Made by a program: the position numbers and the translations under genes
Origin: an uncultured Massilia sp.
Lineage (GTDB): Bacteria > Pseudomonadota > Gammaproteobacteria > Burkholderiales > Burkholderiaceae
Assembly: GCA_946481275.1 (NCBI GenBank)
Contig: CAMLMV010000041.1
Span: 1-57,120 of the forward strand
Length of the DNA: 57,120 nucleotides
Direction: 5' to 3'
Shown here: piece after piece, positions 1 to 11,382 of the stretch
How positions within the stretch are numbered: position 1 is the stretch's first letter
Layout: each line of letters starts with the position of its first letter
Notes under the pieces: model-generated
Databases searched by the model: none
The model's input: only the letters and a program-made list of their open reading frames with translations
What the model was told of the DNA's origin: nothing

Positions 1-401
1 GTGCCGCGCAGACCAAGCTGATCAAGGGCCTGTCCGGCGGTATCCGTACCGACCTGGCGCAGTACCGTGAACTGGCCGCGTTCGCGCAGTTCGCATCGGA
101 TCTGGACGAGTCGACCCGCAAGCAGCTGGACCGCGGTGCACGCGTGACCGAACTGCTGAAGCAGAAGCAGTACTCGCCGCTGCCGATCTCGCTGATGGCC
201 GCCTCGCTGTTCGCAGTGAACAAGGGCTTCTTCGACAGCATCGACGTCAAGCGCGTGCTGGACTTCGAAGCGGGCCTGCACGGCTTCCTGAAGTCGAGCC
301 ACGGCGCGCTGCTGTCGAAGATCGAAGAGACCAAGGCACTGGACAAGGACAGCGAAGCAGCGCTGTCCGCCGCCGTCGCCGATTTCAAGAAGTCGTTCTA
401 A
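1..401 (+). CDS. atpA: ATP synthase F1 subunit alpha, C-terminal part
   Basis: This is the C-terminal end of the F1 alpha subunit; the gene starts before the window. The open frame runs from base 3 to a TAA at 399-401. It encodes the typical C-terminal helical domain, beginning [20 protein letters not shown] and continuing through [11 protein letters not shown], a conserved motif of bacterial AtpA. Alpha forms the non-catalytic part of the alpha3beta3 hexamer of the membrane-bound ATP synthase. It is followed 64 bases later by atpG, then atpD and atpC, the standard atp operon order, so identification is secure although the nucleotide-binding part is not visible here. Confidence 0.96.
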   Translation, partial: AAQTKLIKGLSGGIRTDLAQYRELAAFAQFASDLDESTRKQLDRGARVTELLKQKQYSPLPISLMAASLFAVNKGFFDSIDVKRVLDFEAGLHGFLKSSHGALLSKIEETKALDKDSEAALSAAVADFKKSF

Positions 402-465
402 GACCGGCTTATTGATGGATCTCGGGACGGGGAGCAATCCCCGTCCACTTAAGGAGTAAGGGCTC

Positions 466-2804
<2,339 letters not shown>

Positions 2805-2829
2805 TCGCTAGCCTCTTCAAAGGACACTT

Positions 2830-3255
2830 ATGGCAAATACCATTCACGTTGACGTCGTCTCGGCCGAAGAGCAGATCTTTTCGGGCGAAGCGGAATTCGT
2901 CGCGTTGCCGGGTGAAGCGGGTGAGCTGGGTATCTACCCGATGCACACCCCCTTGATCACGCGCATCCGCCCGGGTGCCGTGCGCATCAAGGTGGCGGGC
3001 CGCAGCGACGAAGAGTTCGTGTTCGTTGCCGGCGGCATCCTGGAAGTCCAGCCGAAAGGCGTGACCGTCCTCGCCGACACCGCGATCCGCGGCGCCGACC
3101 TGGACGAAGCGAAAGCCCAGGAAGCCAAGCGCAAGGCCGAAGAGCTGATGGTCAACAAGGACTCGGCGATCGACTACGCCAAGGCGCAAGCCGAACTGGC
3201 GGTGGCGGTCGCCCAGCTGGCGGCCATCGCCAAGCTGCGTCATAAAGGACGCTGA
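2830..3255 (+). CDS. atpC: ATP synthase F1 subunit epsilon
   Basis: The protein has 141 residues, matching bacterial epsilon subunits. Epsilon binds gamma at the foot of the central shaft and can inhibit ATP hydrolysis through its C-terminal helices. The N-terminal beta-sandwich starts with [20 protein letters not shown] and includes the typical [14 protein letters not shown] segment. The C-terminal part is a charged helical hairpin ([12 protein letters not shown]). It is the last gene of the atp operon. A strong intrinsic terminator follows 27 bases after its stop. Confidence 0.97.
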   Translation: MANTIHVDVVSAEEQIFSGEAEFVALPGEAGELGIYPMHTPLITRIRPGAVRIKVAGRSDEEFVFVAGGILEVQPKGVTVLADTAIRGADLDEAKAQEAKRKAEELMVNKDSAIDYAKAQAELAVAVAQLAAIAKLRHKGR

Positions 3256-3282
3256 TCGCTCGTCGTTCGAGTGCTCAAAAAG

Positions 3283-3308
3283 AAGGCAGCCTCCGGGCTG
3301 CCTTTTTT
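3283..3308 (+). terminator. Intrinsic terminator of the atp operon
   Basis: Just after atpC the stem GGCAGCC (3285-3291) pairs with GGCTGCC (3296-3302) around the loop TCCG. Two A:T pairs extend the stem at its base, and a run of six T follows. This is a textbook rho-independent terminator and marks the end of the atp transcript. Confidence 0.93.
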
Positions 3309-3326
3309 ATTGCTCAAATTCGGGGC

Positions 3327-3531
3327 AAATTCGGGGTCAGAGCACATTTTTTTCGAAATTCGGGGTCAGAGCACTTTTTGAAGCAATTGCTCGTGCTTAA
3401 CTAAACGCCGGTCACCGGACTGATTGCTCGACAAGCATGGCCGTTCGACGGCAGAACGTTCTCAGAAACCATTGATGGAAAACGTGCTCTGACCCCGAAT
3501 TTTTGCCGAAATGTGCTCTGACCCCGAATTT
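3327..3531. repeat. Inverted-repeat cluster 1 (two direct and two inverted 19-base units)
   Basis: Four copies of AAATTCGGGGTCAGAGCAC are present: two on the plus strand (3327-3345, 3356-3374) and two on the minus strand (3484-3502, 3513-3531). Copies of each pair are exactly 29 bases apart, start to start. A partial copy (caaattcgggg) lies just before the first. The 109 bases between the arms are not coding. The same arrangement recurs at 32705-32922 and, with one copy per arm, at 21995-22153 beside a RAYT transposase. The cluster fills most of the 352-base gap between atpC and the next gene; beyond it and the atp terminator I see only the short leader of the downstream gene. Confidence 0.92.
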
Positions 3532-3607
3532 TGGCGGTGGGTATCCTGCGCCGTTCGATGATGCAAACCTGATAAGCTAGCATCAACGACAAGACGACGA
3601 GTAACCC

Positions 3608-4039
3608 ATGCGAACCATCGAACAAATCCTCCGCGCCGCCCGGACCGTGGCCGTCGTCGGGCTCTCGAACAAGCCCGAACGCGCCAGCCTGGAAGTCGCC
3701 AGCTACCTGCAGCAGCAGGGCTACCGCATCATCCCTGTCAATCCCGCGTACGCCGGCCAGGAAATCCTCGGCGAGACCGTCCACGCTACCTTGCAGGAAG
3801 CGGCCGATGCGCTTGCGCCGTCCGGTACGCGCATCGACATCGTCGACTGCTTCCGCAAATCCGAAGAGATCCCGCCGATCGCCAAGGACGCCATCGACGT
3901 GCGCGCCGGTTGCCTGTGGATGCAGCTCGGCATCGAGAACCAGGTCGCCGCCGACCTGGCCCGGGCCGCCGGCCTGGACGTCGTCATGAACCACTGCATG
4001 CTGATCGAGCACCGCAAGCTGGGAGAACAGGTCGCATGA
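3608..4039 (+). CDS. CoA-binding (YccU-like) protein
   Basis: The protein has 143 residues and forms a single Rossmann-type CoA-binding domain like that of succinyl-CoA synthetase alpha. It begins with AARTVAVVGLSNKPERAS, the nucleotide-binding beta-alpha-beta turn. It continues with YRIIPVNPAYAGQEILGE and ends with the conserved VMNHCMLIEHRKL, where Cys is typical for the family. Members of this family bind CoA, but their reaction is unknown. It overlaps the next gene by four bases (ATGA), so the two are probably co-translated. Confidence 0.85.
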   Translation: MRTIEQILRAARTVAVVGLSNKPERASLEVASYLQQQGYRIIPVNPAYAGQEILGETVHATLQEAADALAPSGTRIDIVDCFRKSEEIPPIAKDAIDVRAGCLWMQLGIENQVAADLARAAGLDVVMNHCMLIEHRKLGEQVA

Positions 4040-4872
4040 GCATGCTGGAACGCTTCCGCGCGCCCAAGCACCTGGAATTGCGCGACAAGGATGCCGGCGA
4101 TACCCCGCTGCGCGACGACAAGAAGGGCAAGCTCAAGAATGGCGAGATCAAGGAGCGCGAGCGGGCGCTCACTGCCGAGCTGACGGCCGAAGTGGCCAAG
4201 CTGCAGGAAAAGCTGTACGCGGCGCGCGACCAGAAGCTGCTGCTGATCCTGCAGGGGATGGACACCTCCGGCAAGGATGGCACCGTGCGTGCGCTGTTCT
4301 CGCAGATCAATCCGATGGGCCTGCACGCCACCGGTTTTGTGGCCCCGACGGAGAAGGAAAAGGCCCACGATTTCCTCTGGCGCGTGCATGCGCGCGTACC
4401 GGCCAAGGGAGAAATCGGGATCTTCAACCGCAGCCATTACGAGGACGTGCTCGTACCGCGTATTCTCGGCACGCTGGATGGGAAGGACCTCGACCGCCGC
4501 TACGCCCAGATCCGCGACTTCGAACGCATGCTGGCCGAGACCGGGACGAAGGTCATGAAAGTCTTCCTGCACATTTCGAAGGATGAGCAGCGCGAGCGCC
4601 TGCAGGCGCGCCTGGACGATCCGGAGAAGCACTGGAAGTTCGACCCGGCCGATCTCACCGCCCGGGAGAAATGGGATGTCTACCAGAACGCCTACGCAGA
4701 CGCGATCAACGCGACGGACGCCGACCACGCGCCGTGGTACATCGTGCCGGCGGATTCGAAGACGCACCGCAACCTGATCATCGCCCACCTGATGCTGGAG
4801 ACCATGCAGGGCATGAAGCTCGAGTGGCCTGAGCCGAAGGCGGACATGGCCAAGGTAAGGATAGACAACTGA
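4036..4872 (+). CDS. Polyphosphate kinase 2 family (polyphosphate:nucleotide phosphotransferase)
   Basis: The protein has 278 residues if it starts at the ATG that overlaps the previous stop. PPK2 enzymes move phosphate between polyphosphate and nucleotides in the cytoplasm. The Walker A loop QGMDTSGKDG is present, as is the Walker B and lid region with FNRSHYEDVLVPR. The C-terminal part has APWYIVPADSKTHRN, typical of the single-domain PPK2 group. Which nucleotide (AMP, ADP, GDP) is used cannot be told from sequence inspection. A longer in-frame reading would run into the upstream gene, so the ATG at 4036 is preferred. Confidence 0.88.
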   Translation: MSMLERFRAPKHLELRDKDAGDTPLRDDKKGKLKNGEIKERERALTAELTAEVAKLQEKLYAARDQKLLLILQGMDTSGKDGTVRALFSQINPMGLHATGFVAPTEKEKAHDFLWRVHARVPAKGEIGIFNRSHYEDVLVPRILGTLDGKDLDRRYAQIRDFERMLAETGTKVMKVFLHISKDEQRERLQARLDDPEKHWKFDPADLTAREKWDVYQNAYADAINATDADHAPWYIVPADSKTHRNLIIAHLMLETMQGMKLEWPEPKADMAKVRIDN

Positions 4873-4930
4873 GTCGACGGGTGAGATTGTCATAGAATGG
4901 AGATCCACCAACCCGTGCGATCTTCCGACC

Positions 4931-5527
4931 ATGTTCAAGTCCACCGCTTTGCTGCTTTCCCTCGGCGCCGCCGCGACGTTTTCCACGATGACGGCGGCAC
5001 CCGCGCTGGCGCAGACGCCGGCCGCCCAGCCCGCGGCTCACCCGGCCAGCTGCCCGGCCGTGCTGAAGCACACCTTCAACCGCCTGCAGGACGAAGCGCC
5101 GCAGGACCTGTGCCAGTACGCCGGCAAGGTCGTGCTGGTGGTGAACACGGCCAGCTACTGCGGTTTTACCAAGCAGTACGAGGGTCTGGAAAAGCTGTAC
5201 GCGAAGTACGCGCCGCGCGGCCTCGTCGTGCTCGGCTTCCCGTCGAACGATTTCAAGCAGGAAGACGCGGACGCGAAGAAGATCGCCGACCTCTGCTACA
5301 ACACGTATGGCGTGAAGTTCCCGATGTTCACGAGCACCGTCGTGTCCGGCGACAAGGCCAATCCGCTGTACTCGGAACTGATCAAGGCGACGGGCAACCA
5401 GCCCAAGTGGAATTTCAACAAATACCTGATCGACCGGAACGGCAAAGTCATCGACTATTTCCCGAGCAAGGTGACGCCGGAAGATCCGACCCTCGTCGGC
5501 AAGATCGAGCAGGCGCTGAAGGGCTGA
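4931..5527 (+). CDS. Glutathione peroxidase family protein, exported
   Basis: The protein has 198 residues. It starts with a signal peptide ending near ALAQ, so it acts in the periplasm. It reduces peroxides with thiols. The catalytic cysteine is in NTASYCGFT, the glutamine in FKQED, and the Trp-Asn pair in KWNFNKYLI, which completes the usual tetrad. The loop FPSNDFKQED is one residue shorter than the common FPCNQFGxQEP form. Because the peroxidatic residue is Cys, its electron donor may be thioredoxin rather than glutathione. It converges with pabB-pabC, whose stop codon begins two bases after this one. Confidence 0.85.
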   Translation: MFKSTALLLSLGAAATFSTMTAAPALAQTPAAQPAAHPASCPAVLKHTFNRLQDEAPQDLCQYAGKVVLVVNTASYCGFTKQYEGLEKLYAKYAPRGLVVLGFPSNDFKQEDADAKKIADLCYNTYGVKFPMFTSTVVSGDKANPLYSELIKATGNQPKWNFNKYLIDRNGKVIDYFPSKVTPEDPTLVGKIEQALKG

Positions 5528-5528
5528 G

Positions 5529-7370
5529 TTATTTGCGCAGCACGGCGCGCAACGGTCCGCGCAAGGCGTTGCAGACGACGATCTCCTGCGCGCGCGCGAG
5601 GCTTTCGCGCGTGAGCGGGCATTCGATCGCGCCCCAGGCCGGATCGTCCAGCAGCACGCCGCGCATCACGCCGGGCAGCACGCCGGCCGACAGCGGCGGC
5701 GTGTACCAGTGGCCGCCGATTTTTACGAATACGTTGCTGCGGCCACCCTCCGTCAGTTCGCCCCGTTCGTTGAAGAACAGCGTGTCGAAGGCGCCCACGC
5801 TTTCCGCCGCGCGCCAGGCGGCGTCGTAGCGGCTGCGGATGCTCGTCTTGTGACGCAGGAAGACGTCGTGCGCGTGCGTGGGAGCGTCCGCCAGCAGCAC
5901 GGCGACCGGCTCGGCGAGCGGTGCCAGCGCGCCCGTCTGCACGACGATCTCGCCGTCGGGACGCAGCGCGAGCCGTACGCGGTGCGGCCTATCGTCCGGC
6001 AACGCAGCGCAGGCTTCCAACGCGGCGTTGCGCGCCAGGTCCGGCTTGAACGGATGGCCGAAATACGCGGCGGACGCGCCCAGGCGCGCGAGGTGGCGCT
6101 CCAGGTGACGGCATCCGTCCACGCGCGTGGCGTAGATGGTCTCGAAGATCTCGAAGTCGTTCGGCAGGCCCGTGAGGAAGCTCGCCTTGAGCCGGCATTC
6201 GGCATATTCGGCGCCCGCGTCGCTGTCGTACACGATGCCCGCGCCCACGCCCAGTTCGCCGTGCCGCACGCCGTTCTGTTCCGGCAGCAAGGTCAGCGTG
6301 CGGATCGGGACCGACAGACAGAAATCGCCGAAACGCGCATGCTGCAGCGTCCCGAACCCGCTGCCCGCCGGCGGATCGATCCAGCCGATCGCGCCCGTGT
6401 AGATGCCGCGCGCGGCCGGTTCGAGCTCGCGGATGATTTCCATCGTGCGGCGCTTGGGCGCGCCCGTGATCGAGCCGCAGGGATACAGGGCCGCGAAGAT
6501 GTCCTGCAACGTGGTGCCCGGCGCGAGCTGGGCCTGCACGGTGGACGTCATTTGCAGCACGCTGCTGTAGCGCTTCACTTCGAACAGCGCCGGCACGCCC
6601 ACGCTGCCGGTGCGCGCGATGCGTCCCAGGTCGTTGCGCAGCAGGTCGACGATCATGAGGTTTTCCGCGCGGTTCTTTGGATCGGCGGCCAGGTGCTGCG
6701 CGCGCACGGCGTTCAGCAGATCGTCCGTGTCCGCCGGCGCCGTGCCCTTCATCGGACGCGCCAGCAGGCGGCCCGCGTCGTGGCGCACGAAGAGCTCGGG
6801 CGACAGCGACAGCACCGCGCGTCCATCCGGCAGGGCAATGAGGGCGCCGTAGGGCACCGGCTGGCGTGCGCGCAGGCGCGCGTACAGCTGCCGGATGTCG
6901 CCGAAGGCGTCGAAGCGGAGACGGTAGGTGTAATTGACCTGGTACGTGTCGCCGGCCGCGATGTAGTCGCGGATGCGGTCGATGGCCTGCGCGAACGTGG
7001 CCTCGTCGACGTTGGCGCGCACGGCCCCGATGCCGGCCGGGCTATTTTGCTCGCTCGTGGTCAGCCAGGCGTCGACCTGGTCCGCATCCAGCATGGTGTA
7101 GCGCTCGAACAGCAGCACCTGGGCCAGCGGCGCGTGCAGCTCGCGCGGCGGCGCGATGCCGAGCAGCTGCTCGCCCAGTTCATACGTCAGCACCGGCACG
7201 GCGTGCAGGCCGCGCGCGAGGGCGTCCTGGACGCCGTCCAGCAGGCGCGGCCAGTCGTCCACGTGTTGGCACGCCAGCATGCCCGCATAGCCCTCGTACA
7301 GGCGCGAGCGCGCCTGCGCATGGCCTTCGGGGCTCGCATCGTCGAGCAGGGCGAACACGGTGGCATCCAT
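5529..7370 (-). CDS. pabB: Fused aminodeoxychorismate synthase component I and 4-amino-4-deoxychorismate lyase
   Basis: The protein has 613 residues and joins two steps of p-aminobenzoate synthesis for folate. The N-terminal two thirds is the chorismate-binding synthase domain, with PMKGTAPADTDD, ENLMIVDLLRNDLGRIA and GSITGAPKRRTMEII. The C-terminal third is a class IV PLP lyase (PabC), with FNERGELTEGGRSNVFVKI and LSAGVLPGVMR. Such PabB-PabC fusions are common in betaproteobacteria. The glutamine amidotransferase partner PabA is not encoded in this window. The ATG lies eight bases after the slmA stop, so the two are probably transcribed together. Confidence 0.93.
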   Translation of the reverse strand: MDATVFALLDDASPEGHAQARSRLYEGYAGMLACQHVDDWPRLLDGVQDALARGLHAVPVLTYELGEQLLGIAPPRELHAPLAQVLLFERYTMLDADQVDAWLTTSEQNSPAGIGAVRANVDEATFAQAIDRIRDYIAAGDTYQVNYTYRLRFDAFGDIRQLYARLRARQPVPYGALIALPDGRAVLSLSPELFVRHDAGRLLARPMKGTAPADTDDLLNAVRAQHLAADPKNRAENLMIVDLLRNDLGRIARTGSVGVPALFEVKRYSSVLQMTSTVQAQLAPGTTLQDIFAALYPCGSITGAPKRRTMEIIRELEPAARGIYTGAIGWIDPPAGSGFGTLQHARFGDFCLSVPIRTLTLLPEQNGVRHGELGVGAGIVYDSDAGAEYAECRLKASFLTGLPNDFEIFETIYATRVDGCRHLERHLARLGASAAYFGHPFKPDLARNAALEACAALPDDRPHRVRLALRPDGEIVVQTGALAPLAEPVAVLLADAPTHAHDVFLRHKTSIRSRYDAAWRAAESVGAFDTLFFNERGELTEGGRSNVFVKIGGHWYTPPLSAGVLPGVMRGVLLDDPAWGAIECPLTRESLARAQEIVVCNALRGPLRAVLRK

Positions 7371-7378
7371 GGCGATGG

Positions 7379-7957
7379 TCAGGCGGCCAGGAGGAGGGCC
7401 AGCTGCAGCGGGCTGTGTTCGGTGGGGTGCTGCCTGAAACCGCTCTTGGCGTAGCGGTGCCAGCGTCCCGTCACGTACGCGACGAGCATCCCGGCGCGCG
7501 CGGCCACGTCTTCCTCGCGGCCGTGGCCCTGCGTGCTGGCCACGCGCAGCGCCTGCTTGAACGCCAGCTCGACCTTGTCGTAGAACTGGTTCATGCGCAG
7601 GATCAGGCGGTCGTCTTCGCCGACGAGGGCGTCGCCGATCAGCACGCGCGTCATGCCCGGATTGTTGGCGGAGAACGACAGCAGGATCTGCAGCATCGCA
7701 TGCGCCTGCGCGACGCCGTTGTCCTCGCGCTCCGCGACCTGGTTGAACAGGGTGAACACGGTGCCCTCGATGAATTCGATCAGGCCCTCGAACATCTGCG
7801 CCTTGCTGGCGAAATGGCGATACAGGGCCGCTTCCGACACCGACAGCCGGGCGGCCAGCGCCGCCGTCGTGATCTTCTCGCCCTTCGGGTGTTCGAGCAT
7901 GGCCGCCAGGGCCTGGAGGATCTGCTGTTTGCGTTGGCCCGGCTTGGTGCTTGCCAT
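7379..7957 (-). CDS. slmA: Nucleoid occlusion factor SlmA, TetR family
   Basis: The protein has 192 residues. SlmA binds specific DNA sites and blocks FtsZ ring assembly over the chromosome. The N-terminal helix-turn-helix ITTAALAARLSVSEAALYRHF and the following FASKAQMFEGLIEFIEGTVF are close to SlmA as I know it from E. coli. The motif NPGMTRVLIGDAL also matches. It sits four bases after the HAD nucleotidase gene and directly before pabB-pabC on the same strand, so the three likely share a transcript. The Min system is encoded at the other end of the window. Confidence 0.9.
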   Translation of the reverse strand: MASTKPGQRKQQILQALAAMLEHPKGEKITTAALAARLSVSEAALYRHFASKAQMFEGLIEFIEGTVFTLFNQVAEREDNGVAQAHAMLQILLSFSANNPGMTRVLIGDALVGEDDRLILRMNQFYDKVELAFKQALRVASTQGHGREEDVAARAGMLVAYVTGRWHRYAKSGFRQHPTEHSPLQLALLLAA

Positions 7958-7961
7958 GTTG

Positions 7962-8708
7962 TTAGAGGTTCTCCGTATGGTATCTGGGGGCGAGCCGGCG
8001 CAGGTGCGCGGGCAGCTTGAGCACGGATTTTACTTTGACATCGACGTAACCGGGGCGTTTGACCATCTTCGGCAACGGGGCTTTGCCGATCGGATCGCTG
8101 AAGTGCAGGTATTGCGTGACCCACGCCGTGCGCACGCCGAGCTGCTTGGCGCGCTTGAGGTTCATGAGCGTGTCCTCGACGAGGATGCAGCGCCCGGCCG
8201 CCACGCGATGGCGCCGCAGCAAACGGCGCAGCATCAGCTTCGACGGCTTGGGACGCAGCTGGCGATGCACGTGCATGTCCTCGATCGAGACGTGGTGGGC
8301 GAACTGGCCCTGCAGCCCGATGTGGCGCACCACGCCGGTCGAATACGCAGTCGGCGCGTTCGTCAGCAGGATCTTGCGGCCGGGGAGGCGGCGCAGCAGG
8401 CGCTCCAGGCCGCGCTCGTAGCGCACCAGCTCGTGCAGCGCGCCGATGTCGTGCGTCTGGCGCAGGAAGTCGGCCGCGTCGACGCGGTGGTGGCGGATCA
8501 TGCCCAGCAGCGTCGCGCCGTAGCGCTTCCAGTAGCCGATGCGGGCCGCGTCGACGGCTTCCTGGCTCGCGGGCGTGACGCCGTCGCCGAGCACGCGCGC
8601 GATGTACGTGTTCATGTTGGCGCTGATCGCCGGAAAGATCGCGTGCGATGCGTCGTGCAGCGTGTTGTCGAGGTCGAACAGCCAGACAGGCGAGGAGAGC
8701 TTGGACAC
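7962..8708 (-). CDS. HAD-superfamily pyrimidine 5'-nucleotidase
   Basis: The protein has 248 residues if it starts at a GTG (8708). It is a haloacid-dehalogenase-type phosphatase with the nucleophile motif WLFDLDNTLHD at the N terminus, motif II in KILLTNAP, and motif IV in CILVEDTLMNLKRA. This matches the bacterial pyrimidine 5'-nucleotidase group that dephosphorylates UMP and CMP, though the substrate is inferred. The C-terminal extension is rich in Lys and Arg (VDVKVKSVLKLPAHLRRL). It lies directly upstream of slmA, four bases away. No strong ribosome site precedes the GTG, so the exact start is less certain. Confidence 0.82.
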   Translation of the reverse strand: MSKLSSPVWLFDLDNTLHDASHAIFPAISANMNTYIARVLGDGVTPASQEAVDAARIGYWKRYGATLLGMIRHHRVDAADFLRQTHDIGALHELVRYERGLERLLRRLPGRKILLTNAPTAYSTGVVRHIGLQGQFAHHVSIEDMHVHRQLRPKPSKLMLRRLLRRHRVAAGRCILVEDTLMNLKRAKQLGVRTAWVTQYLHFSDPIGKAPLPKMVKRPGYVDVKVKSVLKLPAHLRRLAPRYHTENL

Positions 8709-8843
8709 TGTGGGAACGGAACGGACAAGGGAATCCAGATTATATCGGCATGACGCAGCGCGCTTCCTTCTCTGATCCAGATCGCATGCCGGCCCGTCGG
8801 GCCGATCCAGAATGGGTCAAGGATGACTTCCGCGAGGATGCGT

Positions 8844-9728
8844 ATGCGCCGCTTCTTCCTCCTGATTCTGGTGTGGCTGCTCGCCACGCCACTGGCCCAC
8901 GGGACCGACCGCGGTGCCCTGTTCCGGCTCACGCTGGATGGCCATGTGATGCATCTGTTCGGCACCTTGCACGTCGGCCTGCCGGACTTCTATCCACTCG
9001 AAGACCGTCTCACGGGTGCGCTGGCCGAGGCGTCGACGCTGGCGCTCGAGATCGATCCCGACCAGCCGCGTGCCGACCTGCAGGAAGCGCTGCGCGCGTA
9101 CGGCATGCTGGCGCCCGGCAATCCCGCCTACGACAGCCTGCCGCCCCTGCAGAAGCGGCGTCTCGACGTGCTGTTGCAGCAGGGCGGTCTCGACGCTTCT
9201 TTCATGCTGGGCTTCAAACCGGTGCTGCTGGCGACGATGCTGACATTGGCCGAATACACGCGCCAGGGGTACCGGGCCGACCTGTCGAGCGATGCCTGGC
9301 TCGCGCGCCAGGCGCGCCGGCGCCACGTCCGGGTGCTGGCGCTGGAATCGCTGGGCGGGCAACTGGCGCTGCTCGACCGCCTGCCGATACCGGACCGCTG
9401 GCGTTTCCTGGAAGAGATGATGGACACGATCGAATCCGGCGCCCAGCGCACGGAAGCCCGCGAAGTCGTGCGGGCCTGGAGCACGGCGGACCGGCAGGCG
9501 CTCGACCGGATGGCCGAGAGATGCGAGACGGACCGGAGCGTGTCCGGCCGCTTCGTGACGCAGGTGCTGCTGAAGGAGAGAAACGTCGGCCTGGCCGAGC
9601 GCCTGCTGCAATTGCTGCGTACGGAAGACCGGACGGTGGCCGCGATCGGCGTGCTGCACTTGCTGGGGACCGGGAGTGTGCCGGAGTTGCTGGCGCAGAG
9701 TGGTGTGAGCGTTGAGAGAATTTATTAA
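8844..9728 (+). CDS. TraB/GumN family protein, exported
   Basis: The protein has 294 residues from the ATG at 8844. That start is preferred over ATGs at 8823 and 8838 because gagg lies six bases upstream and the resulting N terminus, MRRFFLLILVWLLATPLAHG, is a clean signal peptide. The family motifs are near the N terminus (HLFGTLHVG) and the C terminus (AAIGVLHLLGTGSVPELL), with glutamate in ALEIDPDQP. TraB-fold proteins are related to Tiki-type metal peptidases, but the function of the bacterial GumN group is unsettled. A bidirectional terminator follows immediately. Confidence 0.83.
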   Translation: MRRFFLLILVWLLATPLAHGTDRGALFRLTLDGHVMHLFGTLHVGLPDFYPLEDRLTGALAEASTLALEIDPDQPRADLQEALRAYGMLAPGNPAYDSLPPLQKRRLDVLLQQGGLDASFMLGFKPVLLATMLTLAEYTRQGYRADLSSDAWLARQARRRHVRVLALESLGGQLALLDRLPIPDRWRFLEEMMDTIESGAQRTEAREVVRAWSTADRQALDRMAERCETDRSVSGRFVTQVLLKERNVGLAERLLQLLRTEDRTVAAIGVLHLLGTGSVPELLAQSGVSVERIY

Positions 9729-9730
9729 AG

Positions 9731-9760
9731 AAAAAGGGTCCGACGAATCGGACCCTTTTT
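9731..9760. terminator. Bidirectional intrinsic terminator
   Basis: A perfect 13-base-pair stem (9731-9743 with 9748-9760) closes on the loop CGAA. It has an A-run on one side and a T-run on the other, so it can act in both directions. It separates the TraB/GumN gene from the oppositely directed tRNA genes. Confidence 0.93.
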
Positions 9761-9769
9761 CATGAATTC

Positions 9770-9846
9770 TGGCGGAGCGGACGGGGCTCGAACCCGCGAC
9801 CCCCGGCGTGACAGGCCGGTATTCTAACCAACTGAACTACCGCTCC
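9770..9846 (-). tRNA. tRNA-Asp (GTC)
   Basis: Read on the minus strand, the 77 bases begin GGAGCGGTAGTTCAGTTGGT and end with CCGCTCC, discriminator G and an encoded CCA. The anticodon arm is CCGGCCTGTCACGCCGG with anticodon GTC, and the T arm is GCGGGTTCGAGCCCCGT. All four stems pair. It lies downstream of tRNA-Thr on the same strand and just before the bidirectional terminator. Confidence 0.97.
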
Positions 9847-10001
9847 AGCTTTTACTGCTCCCTCGCATCCTGACGCTTGTCATCGCGCCGCGAGTGTCCC
9901 TCGTTCCTGCCGCGCAAACGCGCAGCGTGGACAAGATGCTTGTCTTATCCGTTACGTCAGGCATCGGGGATACCAAAACAGGCGGGAATCTGGACAAATC
10001 C

Positions 10002-10076
<75 letters not shown>

Positions 10077-10114
10077 AACGTCATTATGTGGCGCGGTTGA
10101 GACGCCACAGAATT

Positions 10115-11044
10115 TCAGTGCGAGCGGATCATAGTGCCAAAAGCCTGTTCGGTCAAGACTTCCAGCAACAAAGAGTGCTCGATGCGGCCATCGATGATGT
10201 GCACGGTGTTCACGCCCGACTTGGCGGCGTCCAGGGCCGACGAGATCTTCGGCAGCATGCCGCCGGAAATCGTGCCGTCCGCGAACATCTCGTCGATCTC
10301 GCGCGCCGACAGGTCCGTCACCAGGTTGCCGTTCTTGTCCTGCACGCCGGCGATATTGGTCATCATGATCAGCTTTTCGGCCTTCAGGATTTCCGCGATC
10401 TTGCCGGCGACGACGTCGGCGTTGATGTTGTAGGCCTGGCCGTCCTGGCCGAAACCGATCGGCGAGATGATCGGGATGAAGGCGTCGTCCTGCAGCGCTT
10501 TCACGACGGCCGGATTGATCGCCTCGATTTCACCGACGAAGCCGATGTCGAGGAATTCGCCCGGCTTCTCCTTGTCCGGCATCGCCATTCTGCGTGCGCG
10601 GATCAGGCCGCCGTCCTTGCCGGTCAGGCCCACGGCCTGGCCACCGTAGTGGTTGATCAGCATGACGATGTCCTGCTGGACTTCGCCGCCCAGCACCCAC
10701 TCCACCACTTCCATGGTTTCTTCGTCGGTGATGCGCATGCCTTGCACGAACGTGCCCTGCTTGCCGATTTTTTTCAGGGCGTTGTCGATCTGCGGACCGC
10801 CGCCGTGCACCACGACCGGGTTCATGCCGACCAGCTTCAGCAGGATCACGTCGCGCGCGAAGCCGTGTTTCAGGCGCTCGTCGGTCATCGCGTTGCCGCC
10901 GTATTTGATGACGATGGTCTTGCCGTGGAAATTACGGATATAGGGGAGTGCTTCGGCCAGGATCTGCGCCTTGATCTGCGGCGAGACCGCAGTCAGGTCG
11001 TTATTCTGGTCGTCGCCCGTCAGATTGGTCAGCGTTGCGTTCAT
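10115..11044 (-). CDS. argB: Acetylglutamate kinase
   Basis: The protein has 309 residues from the ATG at 11044; a TTG at 11083 would add 13 residues not typical of the family. It phosphorylates N-acetylglutamate in arginine synthesis. It belongs to the amino acid kinase fold, with [10 protein letters not shown] near the N terminus, [10 protein letters not shown] for substrate binding, [14 protein letters not shown], and the C-terminal loop [14 protein letters not shown]. No other arg gene is nearby. It ends 38 bases before tRNA-Thr on the same strand, so it may be read through into the tRNAs. Confidence 0.95.
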   Translation of the reverse strand: MNATLTNLTGDDQNNDLTAVSPQIKAQILAEALPYIRNFHGKTIVIKYGGNAMTDERLKHGFARDVILLKLVGMNPVVVHGGGPQIDNALKKIGKQGTFVQGMRITDEETMEVVEWVLGGEVQQDIVMLINHYGGQAVGLTGKDGGLIRARRMAMPDKEKPGEFLDIGFVGEIEAINPAVVKALQDDAFIPIISPIGFGQDGQAYNINADVVAGKIAEILKAEKLIMMTNIAGVQDKNGNLVTDLSAREIDEMFADGTISGGMLPKISSALDAAKSGVNTVHIIDGRIEHSLLLEVLTEQAFGTMIRSH

Positions 11045-11180
11045 TGGGGGTCCGGAAAAGAATTTGCGAGATTTTACAGGCAATAGCCTACCGCAGTGGC
11101 CATTATAGAAGTTCTATGTTGTATTTTCTGGCACCGGCCGTTAAGGTGGATTACATCTCGATACACGATGTCACCTTTGC

Positions 11181-11375
11181 ATGAGCACTTGTTCACAATG
11201 CGGCACCGAATTTGGCTGCGCGATGGTCGACGGCACCGACGGTGCACCGTGCTGGTGCACGAAGCTGCCGCCCGTGGTCCCGCTCCCGTCCCCCGCCGCA
11301 GCGGCCGGTTGCTGGTGCCCCGCCTGTCTGGAACAGCATATCGCGCAACGGGCCGCCAAGGCGCCGGATACGTGA
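11181..11375 (+). CDS. Small cysteine-rich CWC-type protein
   Basis: The protein has 64 residues with eight cysteines. The pattern CSQCGTEFGC, then PCWCTKLPP, then GCWCPACLEQH is that of the small Cys-rich CWC family, probably a metal-binding fold, whose role is unknown. The ATG at 11181 lies shortly after a short purine-poor leader, with no strong ribosome site. It converges with the esterase gene (7 bases between stops) and is divergent from argB. Confidence 0.75.
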   Translation: MSTCSQCGTEFGCAMVDGTDGAPCWCTKLPPVVPLPSPAAAAGCWCPACLEQHIAQRAAKAPDT

Positions 11376-11382
11376 AGCAGCG

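Noticed and set aside
3327..3531. CRISPR-like array, because copies are 29 bases apart
   Set aside because: Only two copies occur per arm, separated by 10 bases, the arms are inverted, and no cas genes are present.
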